Of a DNA stretch of 64,000 bases, positions 34,398 through 42,794 are shown piece by piece. Position 1 is the first letter of the stretch, and each line of letters begins with the position of its first letter. Both the position numbers and the translations under genes were made by a program. Source of the stretch: Taibaiella koreensis (lineage in GTDB: Bacteria > Bacteroidota > Bacteroidia > Chitinophagales > Chitinophagaceae); the NCBI RefSeq assembly GCF_003545715.1, contig NZ_QVNU01000005.1, positions 417,711 through 481,710 of the forward strand. The letters are read 5' to 3'. The notes beneath the pieces were generated by a model that saw only the letters and a program-made list of their open reading frames with translations, had not been told where the DNA came from and ran no database searches.

Positions 34398-34599
34398 TTT
34401 TCCCGCAGCGCCGCTGTGGCGCTGCGGGAAAAAACTTTGTTCCTCCTCGCCTTTGTGGCCATTAATAACCATCTTCCGCAGCGCCACAAGAAAAACAGTA
34501 GCATACCAATTGCCATGCACAGACCGCTATCGTGTTCCGACCAGCAGCTTGCAACTGAGAGGAAACTAAGCGCCGCTTCTCTGCGGCGCTGCGGGAAAA
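34398..34599. repeat. 200-bp structured repeat with 17-bp inverted ends
   Basis: TTTTCCCGCAGCGCCGC at 34398-34414 is perfectly inverted at 34583-34599, and internal copies of the core occur: the left end itself folds as a 15-bp hairpin (34398-34412 with 34418-34432), and CCGCAGCGCC appears again near 34482. The left hairpin directly follows the M2 peptidase stop and may also serve as its terminator. No ORF is present. Confidence 0.65.
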
Positions 34600-34654
34600 T
34601 TAGCCTCCTTAGTGAGAAAAACTATAGCAGTATGTAAAGAATATTTTGCGAATA

Positions 34655-34668
34655 ATACCGATTGGTAT
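34655..34668 (+). promoter_or_regulatory. operator upstream of the TetR gene
   Basis: ATACCGATTGGTAT differs at one base from the operator palindrome seen at 35362 and 39066. It lies 31 bp before the TetR start codon and implies autoregulation. Confidence 0.7.
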
Positions 34669-34699
34669 AATTTTGTCCTGTCAATCAGCAATTGCCGCC

Positions 34700-35287
34700 A
34701 TGACCAAAGCAGAAAAAACGAAACAGTATATCATTGCACAAACAGCGACCCTTTTCAATAAAAAGGGATATGCCGGTACTTCACTGCAGGATATCACTAC
34801 TGCTACCGGCCTCACCAAAGGCAGTATTTACGGTAACTTCGGCGGTAAGGACGAAGTGGCCCTGGCCGTATTTGATTACAACATTAGTAAGGTAAAAGGT
34901 ATCCTCCGCTCGGAAGTGGCGAAGCACCACACGATTAAAGGGAAACTGATGGCTTATGTAGATGTTTATACCCATTTTCCAAAATTCGCTTTTCCCGATG
35001 GTGGTTGCCCCATGCTCAATACAGCGGTAGAAGCCGACGATACCCATCCGCAGCTGAAACAGAAAGCGAGGGATGCTATTTTGCGCTGGAAGAAAAGTAT
35101 CGAGACATTGATTGAAAAGGGGATGAAGAACGGCGAGATCGTCAAACCGGTAGATCCGGAGCAAATGGCGCTTACCATCATGGCCACCATCGAGGGCATG
35201 ATCATGATCGCCGGCCTGACAGGTAAACCGCAATACCGGAAAACGATTATGCTGTCCGTGTCGAAAATGATAGAAGATCTTTTTTGA
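34700..35287 (+). CDS. TetR/AcrR-family repressor of the thiolase/efflux regulon
   Basis: A 195-residue TetR protein. The start at ATG 34700 gives the usual opening (MTKAEKTKQYIIAQTATLFNKKG); the HTH is at about 25-50 (TSLQDITTATGLTKGSIYGNFGGKDEVALAVF). The C-terminal domain is of the type TetR_C_16/YxaF-like, with CPMLNTAVEADDTHP. A near-palindromic operator sits in front of it, and identical palindromes lie before a thiolase pair (35362) and an efflux pump (39066), so those are its probable targets. The inducer is unknown; an acyl-CoA or a small aromatic compound fits the targets. Confidence 0.92.
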   Translation: MTKAEKTKQYIIAQTATLFNKKGYAGTSLQDITTATGLTKGSIYGNFGGKDEVALAVFDYNISKVKGILRSEVAKHHTIKGKLMAYVDVYTHFPKFAFPDGGCPMLNTAVEADDTHPQLKQKARDAILRWKKSIETLIEKGMKNGEIVKPVDPEQMALTIMATIEGMIMIAGLTGKPQYRKTIMLSVSKMIEDLF

Positions 35288-35361
35288 TAAATGTCTGTCC
35301 ACAGGCTATTTGAAAAGACAATAGATGAGCCACTATAACCGGCTTTTTTCAAGTAAAATAA

Positions 35362-35377
35362 TATACCGATCGGTATA
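35362..35377 (+). promoter_or_regulatory. 16-bp palindromic TetR operator before the thiolases
   Basis: TATACCGATCGGTATA, a perfect palindrome, ends 8 bp before the thiolase start codon, overlapping the expected -7 region. Confidence 0.8.
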
Positions 35378-35385
35378 AAAACAAA

Positions 35386-36582
35386 ATGAAAGCAGCATAC
35401 ATTACCGATTATCAACGTAGCCCGGTGGGCAAATACGGCGGCAAGCTGAGTGCTATCCGCCCCGATGACCTCGCGGCCTATACCATACAAGCCCTGTTGA
35501 CGCGTAATCCCGGCCTCGATCCTGCTGCCATAGATGAAGTGATCCTGGGCTGCGCCAACCAGTCGGGAGAGGACAACCGTAATGTCGCCCGCTTTGCAGC
35601 GCTACGCGCAGGCCTTCCGGTCACCGTGCCAGCTTATACTGTCAACCGCCTCTGCGCTTCCGGCATGCAATCCGCGGTAAACGCCTTTATGCAGATCGGC
35701 GCGGGACTGGCCGATGTGGTGGTCGCAGGCGGCGTGGAAAGCATGAGCCGCGCCCCTTTCGTGATCTCCAAAGCAGGAAAGCCTTTTGACCGGGGCCAGG
35801 AAATGGCCGATACCACCCTTGGCGCACGCTTTTACAACCCGGAGATCGCAAAAACCTATACACCCCTCAGTATGGGTGAAACAGCAGAACAGGTAGCCGA
35901 CCGCTGGCAGATCGAAAGGGAAGCACAGGACCGCTATGCCCTGCAATCGCATCAGCGTTACCTGGCAGCCCATAGGGAAGGAAAATTTGCAGCTGAACTG
36001 ATGACTGTCCCTGGGATACCGGAGCTACCAGGTGCACCGGACGATGAGGCCGTACGTACTGATACCTCACTGGAAAAGCTGGCTGCGCTACGCACAGCAT
36101 TCCGCCCTAAGGGTACGGTGACCGCAGGCAATGCCGGCGGGATCAATGATGGCGCCAGCGCTATGCTCATCGCCTCGGAAGATGCCGTGGCACGCTATGC
36201 CCTTCGGCCCTTAGTCCGTATTGTCTCGGCCAGCGCCGCAGGCGTACACCCCGATATTATGGGTACAGGCCCTATACCGGCCATCAGGAAGCTGCTGGCA
36301 CAAACCGGCCTGACCGTTGACGATATCGATCTCTTCGAGATCAACGAGGCCTTTGCAGCGCAGGTACTATGCTGTGCGCAGGAGTTGGGCATTGCCATGG
36401 AAAAGCTGAACGTCAACGGCGGCGCCATCGCCATAGGACATCCGCTCGGGTGCTCGGGCAATCGCATTACCGGACACCTGGCATTGGAACTGCAACGCAG
36501 AAAAGCCCGTTACGGCATCGCCGCCATGTGCGTAGGCGTAGGTCAGGGCGCTGCGGTACTTATTGAAAACACATTCCTCTGA
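35386..36582 (+). CDS. acetyl-CoA C-acyltransferase (thiolase A)
   Basis: A 398-residue thiolase with Cys90 in [11 protein letters not shown], the His in [14 protein letters not shown] and the second Cys in CVGVGQG. The N-terminus ([14 protein letters not shown]) and the ESMSRAPFV region are closer to beta-ketoadipyl-CoA-type than to FadA-type thiolases. It begins 8 bp after a TetR operator and is followed after 5 bp by a second, clearly different thiolase, so both are expressed together. It may degrade a 3-ketoacyl-CoA from a non-fatty substrate, or run in reverse as a Claisen condensing enzyme; the sequence does not tell which. Confidence 0.92.
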   Translation: MKAAYITDYQRSPVGKYGGKLSAIRPDDLAAYTIQALLTRNPGLDPAAIDEVILGCANQSGEDNRNVARFAALRAGLPVTVPAYTVNRLCASGMQSAVNAFMQIGAGLADVVVAGGVESMSRAPFVISKAGKPFDRGQEMADTTLGARFYNPEIAKTYTPLSMGETAEQVADRWQIEREAQDRYALQSHQRYLAAHREGKFAAELMTVPGIPELPGAPDDEAVRTDTSLEKLAALRTAFRPKGTVTAGNAGGINDGASAMLIASEDAVARYALRPLVRIVSASAAGVHPDIMGTGPIPAIRKLLAQTGLTVDDIDLFEINEAFAAQVLCCAQELGIAMEKLNVNGGAIAIGHPLGCSGNRITGHLALELQRRKARYGIAAMCVGVGQGAAVLIENTFL

Positions 36583-36587
36583 TCTAT

Positions 36588-37769
36588 ATGAAAGAAGTAT
36601 TCATCGTTTCCGCCAAACGTACGCCCATCGGGAGCCTCATGGGCAGCCTCTCCTCTTTTAAAGCGACCCAGCTGGGCGCCATCGCCATTGAAGCCGCTTA
36701 CAATGCCGCCGGCATCGATCCCGCTCAGATCGACGAAAGCTATATGGGCAATGTGCTCTCCGCTGGCCTGGGACAGGCGCCTGCTCGCCAGGCTGCGATC
36801 TTTGCCGGCATACCGGCGGCCAAAGACGCTACCACGATCAACAAAGTATGTTCCTCCGGCCTCAAAGCAACCATGATCGCTGCCCAGCAGATACAGCTGG
36901 GTCTGTCGGAACTGGTGATCAGCGGCGGCATGGAAAGCATGAGCAATACACCGCATTATGTACCCTTGCGTAAGGGCCAGAAATACGGCGACGCCACACT
37001 TACCGACGGCATGATCAAAGACGGGCTCTGGGATGCCTACCACGACTATCATATGGGCAACGCCGCCGAGCTGGCCGTACGTCATTTCAAGCTCAGCCGG
37101 GCAGCCCAGGACGAATATGCGCTGGCCTCGTATGAGAAGGCGGCCAAGGCAACCCGCGACGGCAGGTTTACCCGGGAGATGATACCGGTGACCTATCATG
37201 GGAAGCACGGCGATATCCTTATCGACAAGGATGAGGACATTGATAAAGTGATCCCCGAAAAGGTGCCGAAGCTGACGCCTTCATTCGAGACCGGTGGTAC
37301 CATCACCGCGGCCAATGCCAGTAATCTTAATGATGGCGCAGCCGCCTTATTGCTGGCTTCGGCTGAAGCATTGCAAACACATGGTCTGAAGCCGCTGGCC
37401 CGCATCCTCTCCTTTGCCGACGCCGCCCGGGAGCCCGAATGGTTCACCACCGCGCCTTCCCTGGCAATCCCCAAAGCTCTGGCCCGCGCCGGGATACAAT
37501 TGAGTGATGTCGACTTCATGGAGCTCAACGAGGCTTATGCCGCCGTGATCCTTGCCAATCAGCAGCTATTGGGCCTGAACCTCGACAAGGTAAATGTGTA
37601 TGGCGGGGCCGTAGCATTGGGTCACCCTATCGGCGCTTCGGGCGCCCGTATCCTGACCACACTGACCTCTGTTCTGCAGCAGGAAGGCGGACGTTATGGC
37701 GTTGCAGCCATCTGTAACGGCGGTGGTGGCGCCTCCGCTATGGTGATCGAAAACCTGCAGGATCGCTAA
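36588..37769 (+). CDS. acetyl-CoA C-acetyltransferase (thiolase B)
   Basis: A 393-residue thiolase with Cys88 in INKVCSSGLKATMIA, His in GGAVALGHPIGASG, and Cys in AICNGGGGAS; these motifs are those of acetoacetyl-CoA thiolases (AtoB/PhaA type). It starts 5 bp after thiolase A. Such an enzyme makes acetoacetyl-CoA from two acetyl-CoA or the reverse. Two thiolases of unlike specificity in one operon suggests a pathway in which a longer 3-ketoacyl-CoA and acetoacetyl-CoA are both handled. Confidence 0.93.
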   Translation: MKEVFIVSAKRTPIGSLMGSLSSFKATQLGAIAIEAAYNAAGIDPAQIDESYMGNVLSAGLGQAPARQAAIFAGIPAAKDATTINKVCSSGLKATMIAAQQIQLGLSELVISGGMESMSNTPHYVPLRKGQKYGDATLTDGMIKDGLWDAYHDYHMGNAAELAVRHFKLSRAAQDEYALASYEKAAKATRDGRFTREMIPVTYHGKHGDILIDKDEDIDKVIPEKVPKLTPSFETGGTITAANASNLNDGAAALLLASAEALQTHGLKPLARILSFADAAREPEWFTTAPSLAIPKALARAGIQLSDVDFMELNEAYAAVILANQQLLGLNLDKVNVYGGAVALGHPIGASGARILTTLTSVLQQEGGRYGVAAICNGGGGASAMVIENLQDR

Positions 37770-38293
37770 ATAAACTTTTTCCGCATCGGCACAGCGTCGG
37801 TTATTGTGACTTTCGAAGAAGCATATATTTCGATGAATAAGCAGCACAGACAAGGCGGATAGAGATGTTACGGTGGCGCCCGCAGGCCTGCCAATGATAA
37901 CTATTCAAGAGGCAGAAATTTTTTGCAGAAATTTTTGCCAGGCTTCGACTCCGCTCAGCCTGACAAAAATTCTGATCGCAAATCAGAGAAGCGATACCGC
38001 AGTGTAAATGCGTTATAACCATGGTCACCCTGAGCGCTTAGAAGGGTAAAGGGCCGGCTTAACATTAGTCTGTCAGCATATCATTTTCTAATGATGGCAT
38101 GAAAAGCATCAGTCCTCGGCATGACAATGGGATATATACGGTTTAGCGCAGGCGAAGTGAAGGATTTCAAAAAACCAAGAGATCGGAAAGCCTTAATTAC
38201 GGCATATTCATAATAAGATAGCGGCAAGCCGTCAGCTATCTACCCGACAACAATTATTATCTATTATTTTTCATCAATTAAAATCAAAATAAA
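37770..38293. other. 524-bp gene-free stretch with a repeat hairpin
   Basis: No credible ORF. It contains two direct copies of GCAGAAATTTTT (about 37912-37935), a long hairpin (37931-37970) and a small TCTGAT...ATCAGA hairpin at 37971-37987. The last 70 bp before 38294 are A+T-rich and probably hold the SDR promoter. No copy of the TetR operator is present. Confidence 0.6.
37931..37970. repeat. REP-like hairpin
   Basis: Arms ATTTTTGCCAGGCT and its complement, with one mismatch, enclose CGACTCCGCTC. The TTCGAC...CTCAGCCTGACA sequence is a common dispersed intergenic palindrome of many bacterial genomes; a related one is at 63226-63270. Confidence 0.6.
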
Positions 38294-39046
38294 ATGAAAA
38301 CAAGCGGCAATACCGTATTGATTACCGGCGGCAGCGCAGGCATAGGCCTGGAAATCGCCCGCGCCCTTATTGCGCAAGGAAATGAAGTGATCATCACCGG
38401 CAGGAGCGAAGAACGCCTGCAGCAGGCAGCAGCCCAGCTGGGCGAGGTAACCACAATCGTCAACGATATCGCTAAAGAAGAAGCGGTACAGACATTGGCA
38501 CAACGGATGGAAAAGGATTTCCCGGCATTGAATATCGTCATCAACAATGCCGGCCACGCCTACGCTTACCAGCTGAACGACAAGGCAGGCGCGGCTACGA
38601 AAGCCAGGGCAGAGATGCAGACCAATTATTTTTCCGTACTGGACCTGAACGAGCAGCTGCTACCCTTGCTGTCCCGTCAGCCGGAAGCGGCCATTGTCAA
38701 TGTTTCTTCCATCGTGGCTTTTGTTCCGGGAAGCAATATCCCCACTTATTCCGACACCAAAGCAGCCTTGCATTCTTATAGCCAGGCATTGCGCTTTACC
38801 CTGGCCAAAACCACCGGGATTAAAGTATTTGACCTGATGCCACCGTTGGTCAATACCGAATTTTCGAAGGAGATCGGCGGCGAGCATGGCATACCGCCGC
38901 AGGATGTGGCCACAGCTTTTGTAGAGGCACTGGCCAACGATGCGTATGAGATCCGTGTGGGTGGCACAGAGCAGCTGTACCAGCTTTTTCATTCCGATCC
39001 CCAGGCAGCTTTCGCGGCGATGAATGCCGATCGGATACCTGCCTGA
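38294..39046 (+). CDS. SDR family oxidoreductase (DltE-like)
   Basis: A 250-residue short-chain dehydrogenase. Coenzyme motif TGGSAGIG at residues 11-18 with a following GRSEER that favours NADP, NNAGHAY near 88, Ser in NVSSIVAF and YSDTKAALHSYS as the catalytic Tyr-Lys. The sequence is of the DltE-like group, whose substrates are undefined. It lies between the thiolases and the MFS pump; its own upstream region has no operator, so it may be expressed separately. The next gene's operator is 20 bp after its stop. Confidence 0.9.
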   Translation: MKTSGNTVLITGGSAGIGLEIARALIAQGNEVIITGRSEERLQQAAAQLGEVTTIVNDIAKEEAVQTLAQRMEKDFPALNIVINNAGHAYAYQLNDKAGAATKARAEMQTNYFSVLDLNEQLLPLLSRQPEAAIVNVSSIVAFVPGSNIPTYSDTKAALHSYSQALRFTLAKTTGIKVFDLMPPLVNTEFSKEIGGEHGIPPQDVATAFVEALANDAYEIRVGGTEQLYQLFHSDPQAAFAAMNADRIPA

Positions 39047-39065
39047 TCTTTTTATTACCAAAAAA

Positions 39066-39081
39066 TATACCGATCGGTATA
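39066..39081 (+). promoter_or_regulatory. 16-bp palindromic TetR operator before the efflux gene
   Basis: TATACCGATCGGTATA, identical to the operator at 35362, ends 4 bp before the start codon of the MFS gene. Such close placement would block transcription or translation initiation. Confidence 0.8.
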
Positions 39082-39085
39082 ATTA

Positions 39086-40624
39086 ATGAGAAAGAGAATC
39101 TTGTTGATCACTGTGATCATGGCGGCCATGATGGAGCTCATCGACACGTCGATCGTCAATGTAGCGCTGTCGCATATGAGCGGCAATCTCGGCGCCACGC
39201 TGGAAGACACTTCGTGGGTCATTACCTCTTATGCGATCGCCAATGTGATCATTATTCCCATCACCAGTTTCCTGGCAGCCAAGTTGGGCCGTCGTAATTA
39301 TTATATTGGCTCGATCCTGGCCTTTACACTGTTCTCCTTCCTGTGCGGACAGGCCACCAGCATATGGATGCTGGTGGCCTGCCGCTTCCTTCAGGGACTG
39401 GGCGGCGGCGCGCTGCTGTCGGTATCACAGGCCATCGTATTTGAGCTATTTCCAAGGGAAAAGCAGAACGTGGCCAGCGCGCTGTTCGGTATCGGCGTAT
39501 TTGTGGGGCCCACCATTGGTCCTACCTTGGGCGGTTATATTACCGAGTATTATTCCTGGCCCTGGATCTTTTACATTAATGTACCGCTCGGCCTGCTGGT
39601 CGCCGGCTCCTGTTTTATTTTGCTCCACGAGCCCTTACTAAAGCAAAAGGCCGGCAAAGTAGACTGGACCGGCATTTTACTGCTGGCCACGGGTGTGAGC
39701 GCATTACAGACCGTACTGGAACGTGGGGAAACGGAGGACTGGTTTGAAACCCCATATATTATCTGGCTCAGCGTCATCGCCGCCATCAGCCTGATCTTAT
39801 TCATCTGGTGGGAGCTTCGTACCGAAAAGCCCGTGGTCAACCTGCGCGTGCTGAAGAGCAGGAACCTGGCTATTGCCGCCATACTGACTTTTATCTCCGG
39901 TGTAGGCATGTTTAGCTCGGTATTTCTTACGCCGGTGTTTGCGCAAAGGCTATTGGGTTTTACGCCTACCCAGACCGGCCTGCTGTTGTTGCCCGGCGCC
40001 TGTATTGCCATAGGCGGATTGATTGTGTCGGCGCGGCTGTTGCAACGGGGCGTGCCGCCCGCTTATATGATCGCCACAGGGATCTGCCTGTTCGGATTGT
40101 TCAGCTGGCAGATGTCGCGCATGAACGGCGATGCCGGCGCGCAGTTGATCAGCACGGCGCTGGTATGGCGCGGCCTGGGCCTGGCCATCGTTACCGTACC
40201 GCTAACTACGCTGGCGGTATCGACATTGCCCGCCACCGATATGCCGCAGGGTGCAGCGCTCAACAACATGATGCGACAGCTGGGTGGCTCCTTCGGCCTG
40301 GCCCTGGTCAATACCTACCTGGCCAATCGCAATGCCGTCCACCGCTCCGACCTCGTATCTCATCTCAATGCGGAGAATCCCCTGGTTACCGAACGACTAC
40401 AACGGATGACAGGGTATTTCGCAGCAAAGGGTGCTGCCTGGAATGAAGCAAGGCAGGAGGCGCTTAAGGTCCTGGATTCCGGTATTGTGCGGCAATCGAG
40501 CCTGCTCAGCTTCAGCGATGCTTACCTCGTTATCGGCGGTGTATTCCTGATTGCCTTACCTTTATTGCTGCTTGCTGCAAAAAGGAAGCGCGCCCGGCCT
40601 GCGGTGGTCCTGTCGGATCACTAA
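39086..40624 (+). CDS. DHA2-family drug-efflux MFS transporter (EmrB/QacA type)
   Basis: A 512-residue proton antiporter with 14 predicted spans. Diagnostic motifs are MMELIDTSIVNVALSHM in span 1 (motif D1), AAKLGRRNYYIGS (motif A) and GIGVFVGPTIGPTLGGYI (motif C of drug exporters). EmrB-type pumps usually work with an EmrA adaptor and a TolC channel; neither is adjacent. The TetR operator immediately upstream indicates induction by a compound sensed by the TetR protein at 34700. It is followed after 30 bp by a KAS II gene, which may be co-transcribed. Confidence 0.92.
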   Translation: MRKRILLITVIMAAMMELIDTSIVNVALSHMSGNLGATLEDTSWVITSYAIANVIIIPITSFLAAKLGRRNYYIGSILAFTLFSFLCGQATSIWMLVACRFLQGLGGGALLSVSQAIVFELFPREKQNVASALFGIGVFVGPTIGPTLGGYITEYYSWPWIFYINVPLGLLVAGSCFILLHEPLLKQKAGKVDWTGILLLATGVSALQTVLERGETEDWFETPYIIWLSVIAAISLILFIWWELRTEKPVVNLRVLKSRNLAIAAILTFISGVGMFSSVFLTPVFAQRLLGFTPTQTGLLLLPGACIAIGGLIVSARLLQRGVPPAYMIATGICLFGLFSWQMSRMNGDAGAQLISTALVWRGLGLAIVTVPLTTLAVSTLPATDMPQGAALNNMMRQLGGSFGLALVNTYLANRNAVHRSDLVSHLNAENPLVTERLQRMTGYFAAKGAAWNEARQEALKVLDSGIVRQSSLLSFSDAYLVIGGVFLIALPLLLLAAKRKRARPAVVLSDH

Positions 40625-40654
40625 AGAACGGCGCAATATTTAAATAATAACCTT

Positions 40655-41905
40655 ATGAAAAGAGTAGTGATCACAGGCCTCGGCGCTGTTACCCCATTGG
40701 GCAATTCGGTGGAATCATTCTGGAACAATATCCTTGCCGGCAAAAGCGGTGCCGCTCCCCTGACCCGTTTCGATGCTTCGAAATTCAAGACCCGCTTTGG
40801 CTGCGAGGTTAAAGATTTCAACCCTGAGGCTTATCTGGAAAAGAAAGAGCTAAAGAAATACGATCTGTTCGCACAATATGCGATCGCTGCCAGTGATCAG
40901 GCTATAGCCGATGCCGGTCTTGATTTTAGTACGATGAGCTTCGAAGAGCGTAGCGCTACCGGTGTGATATGGGCATCGGGAAATGGCGGCATCGGCACCT
41001 TTGAACAACAGCTCAAGGAATACTACGAAGGCGATGGTACGCCACGCTTCAGTCCTTTTCTTATTCCCCGGATGATCATCGATATCGCCGCAGGCGCTAT
41101 TTCCATCAGGCATGGGCTGCACGGCCCCAACTATGCAACCGTATCGGCCTGCGCCTCATCCAATACGGCTATCATCAATGCATTTGACACCATACGGCTG
41201 GGCAAGGCGGATATGATGATCGCCGGTGGATCCGAAGCAGGGATCACCCCTTCCTCCATGGGCGGTTTTAATGCTTCGCAGGCACTCTCGCGCCGTAACG
41301 ACGATCCGGAAGGCGCCTCCCGGCCTTTCGACCGCGACCGCGATGGCTTCGTGATCGGCGAGGGCGGCGGCGCGCTCATTCTGGAGGAGCTGGAACACGC
41401 GCTGCAACGCGGCGCAAAGATCTACGCTGAGGTGGCTGGCGGCGGCATGGCTGCAGATGCCTATCACCTTACCGGCACACCTGCCGACGGTGTTGGCGCG
41501 ATGCTGGGTATACAAAGGGCTTTGAAAGACGCCGGTATTACAGCGGCACAGATCGATTATGTCAATGCGCATGCGACCTCGACGGGGCAAGGCGATATCA
41601 GTGAACTGGTGGGGATCAAAAGGGTATTTGGTGATTATGCAGTGCCCATAAGCGCAACCAAGTCGATGACCGGCCACCTGTTGGGCGCTGCCGGCGCCGT
41701 GGAAAGTATTATTACTACGCTGGCGGTGCAGCAAGACATTATTCCGGCAACCATCAATACTGTCAATCCCGATGAGGCTCTACCGGAGGGCATGAACCTG
41801 GTATTGGGTCAGTCATTGCGGCAACCCCTGGAATACGCGCTGAACAATACTTTCGGATTTGGCGGACATACTGCGAGCACTGTTTTCCGCAAATACAGGC
41901 CGTAA
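40655..41905 (+). CDS. beta-ketoacyl-ACP synthase II (FabF-like)
   Basis: A 416-residue condensing enzyme with the Cys-His-His triad: Cys166 in VSACASSN, His in VNAHATSTGQGD and His in KSMTGHLLGAAGAVES. It elongates acyl-ACP with malonyl-ACP. Being located outside a fab cluster, 30 bp behind an efflux pump and convergent with a phosphopantetheinyl transferase, it is probably not the housekeeping FabF but an accessory enzyme. Full length and intact motifs indicate activity. Confidence 0.93.
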   Translation: MKRVVITGLGAVTPLGNSVESFWNNILAGKSGAAPLTRFDASKFKTRFGCEVKDFNPEAYLEKKELKKYDLFAQYAIAASDQAIADAGLDFSTMSFEERSATGVIWASGNGGIGTFEQQLKEYYEGDGTPRFSPFLIPRMIIDIAAGAISIRHGLHGPNYATVSACASSNTAIINAFDTIRLGKADMMIAGGSEAGITPSSMGGFNASQALSRRNDDPEGASRPFDRDRDGFVIGEGGGALILEELEHALQRGAKIYAEVAGGGMAADAYHLTGTPADGVGAMLGIQRALKDAGITAAQIDYVNAHATSTGQGDISELVGIKRVFGDYAVPISATKSMTGHLLGAAGAVESIITTLAVQQDIIPATINTVNPDEALPEGMNLVLGQSLRQPLEYALNNTFGFGGHTASTVFRKYRP

Positions 41906-41913
41906 CCATATAT

Positions 41914-41957
41914 TTTATCCTGTAGAGACGTTGCATGCAACGTCTCTACAGGATAAA
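41914..41957. repeat. 44-bp perfect palindrome between convergent genes
   Basis: Symmetric about 41935/41936 with no mismatch; its heart is GTAGAGACGTTGCATGCAAC. Two degraded half copies (ATGCAAGGTCTCTACA and ATGCAACGTCTCTATA) follow up to 42000. It can act as a terminator for both the KAS II gene and the phosphopantetheinyl transferase gene. Palindromes with this core are dispersed intergenic repeats in many genomes. Confidence 0.9.
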
Positions 41958-42002
41958 TCCATGCAAGGTCTCTACAAAAAATGCAACGTCTCTATAAAAA
42001 AA

Positions 42003-42668
42003 CTACAGCAGCTCTTCTGCTCTCAGCTCGGTAAGTGAAACGGCCTCAATTTCTTTATCGGAGGCAAGGCACACAACATAGTCGTAGCGTAATGAAAGGA
42101 TGCGGCTGTAATAGGTATCGTCCCGCAGCATTATGGCATTATCCTCCGTAGTGATCTCCGAAAGCTCCATTTGCTCCAGGCTAAGGCCCGAGGCTTTGAT
42201 GGCTGCCTCGCGCATGGTCCAGTGCAGGTAAAATGCCAAAGTACTATCCGGAGCATTAACGATTTCCTGCCAGGCTGTGGGATCGAAGTAAAATTTCATT
42301 AGCTCCAGCTTCACCGGCTTCAGCCGTTCTACATCGACACCTACTTTTTCTCCTTCGCCTTCCACCAGTGCGCAAAGCACCAGGTTGCCGCTGTGGCTGA
42401 TGCTGAACTGAATGCCCGAATTGAGCAGCACCGGCTGATGTGTAGCTGTATAGCCATAGTCGTCCAGCGACACAGCAGGAGAATAGCCGAGCTTGTTTAA
42501 AGCATAGCGTAGCAGGCCTTTGCCTGCGGCGCGTTGGCGGCGTTCCTTTTCACCTGTATATTTTTGAATTTTGATACTGATCTTTTCCGGGAACGTCTGC
42601 AACATTCGATTGTATAGCTCCGGTCCTGCCTCAGAAGACGTTTCTGTATAAAATACATGAACCTTCAT
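42003..42668 (-). CDS. 4'-phosphopantetheinyl transferase (Sfp type)
   Basis: A 221-residue Sfp-type transferase that loads the phosphopantetheine arm of CoA onto carrier proteins. The metal site is GVDVE at 110-114 (Asp112, Glu114) and the second motif is WTMREAAIKASG at 150-161 with Glu154 and Lys158. It is divergent from the NRPS gene whose start is 127 bp away; the carrier domain of that NRPS (Ser553) is the obvious target. This physical link supports the idea that the NRPS is active. Confidence 0.9.
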   Translation of the reverse strand: MKVHVFYTETSSEAGPELYNRMLQTFPEKISIKIQKYTGEKERRQRAAGKGLLRYALNKLGYSPAVSLDDYGYTATHQPVLLNSGIQFSISHSGNLVLCALVEGEGEKVGVDVERLKPVKLELMKFYFDPTAWQEIVNAPDSTLAFYLHWTMREAAIKASGLSLEQMELSEITTEDNAIMLRDDTYYSRILSLRYDYVVCLASDKEIEAVSLTELRAEELL

Positions 42669-42794
42669 AAATCCTCCCTGTATGATTATTGGTTTTTCGC
42701 AAGGCCGAATTTACAAACTAATGAAAATACAGCAAAATAGCAGGCGTTCCGCTGTATGAAAAAATAGTATAAATTTACCGGGTAACACCAAACT

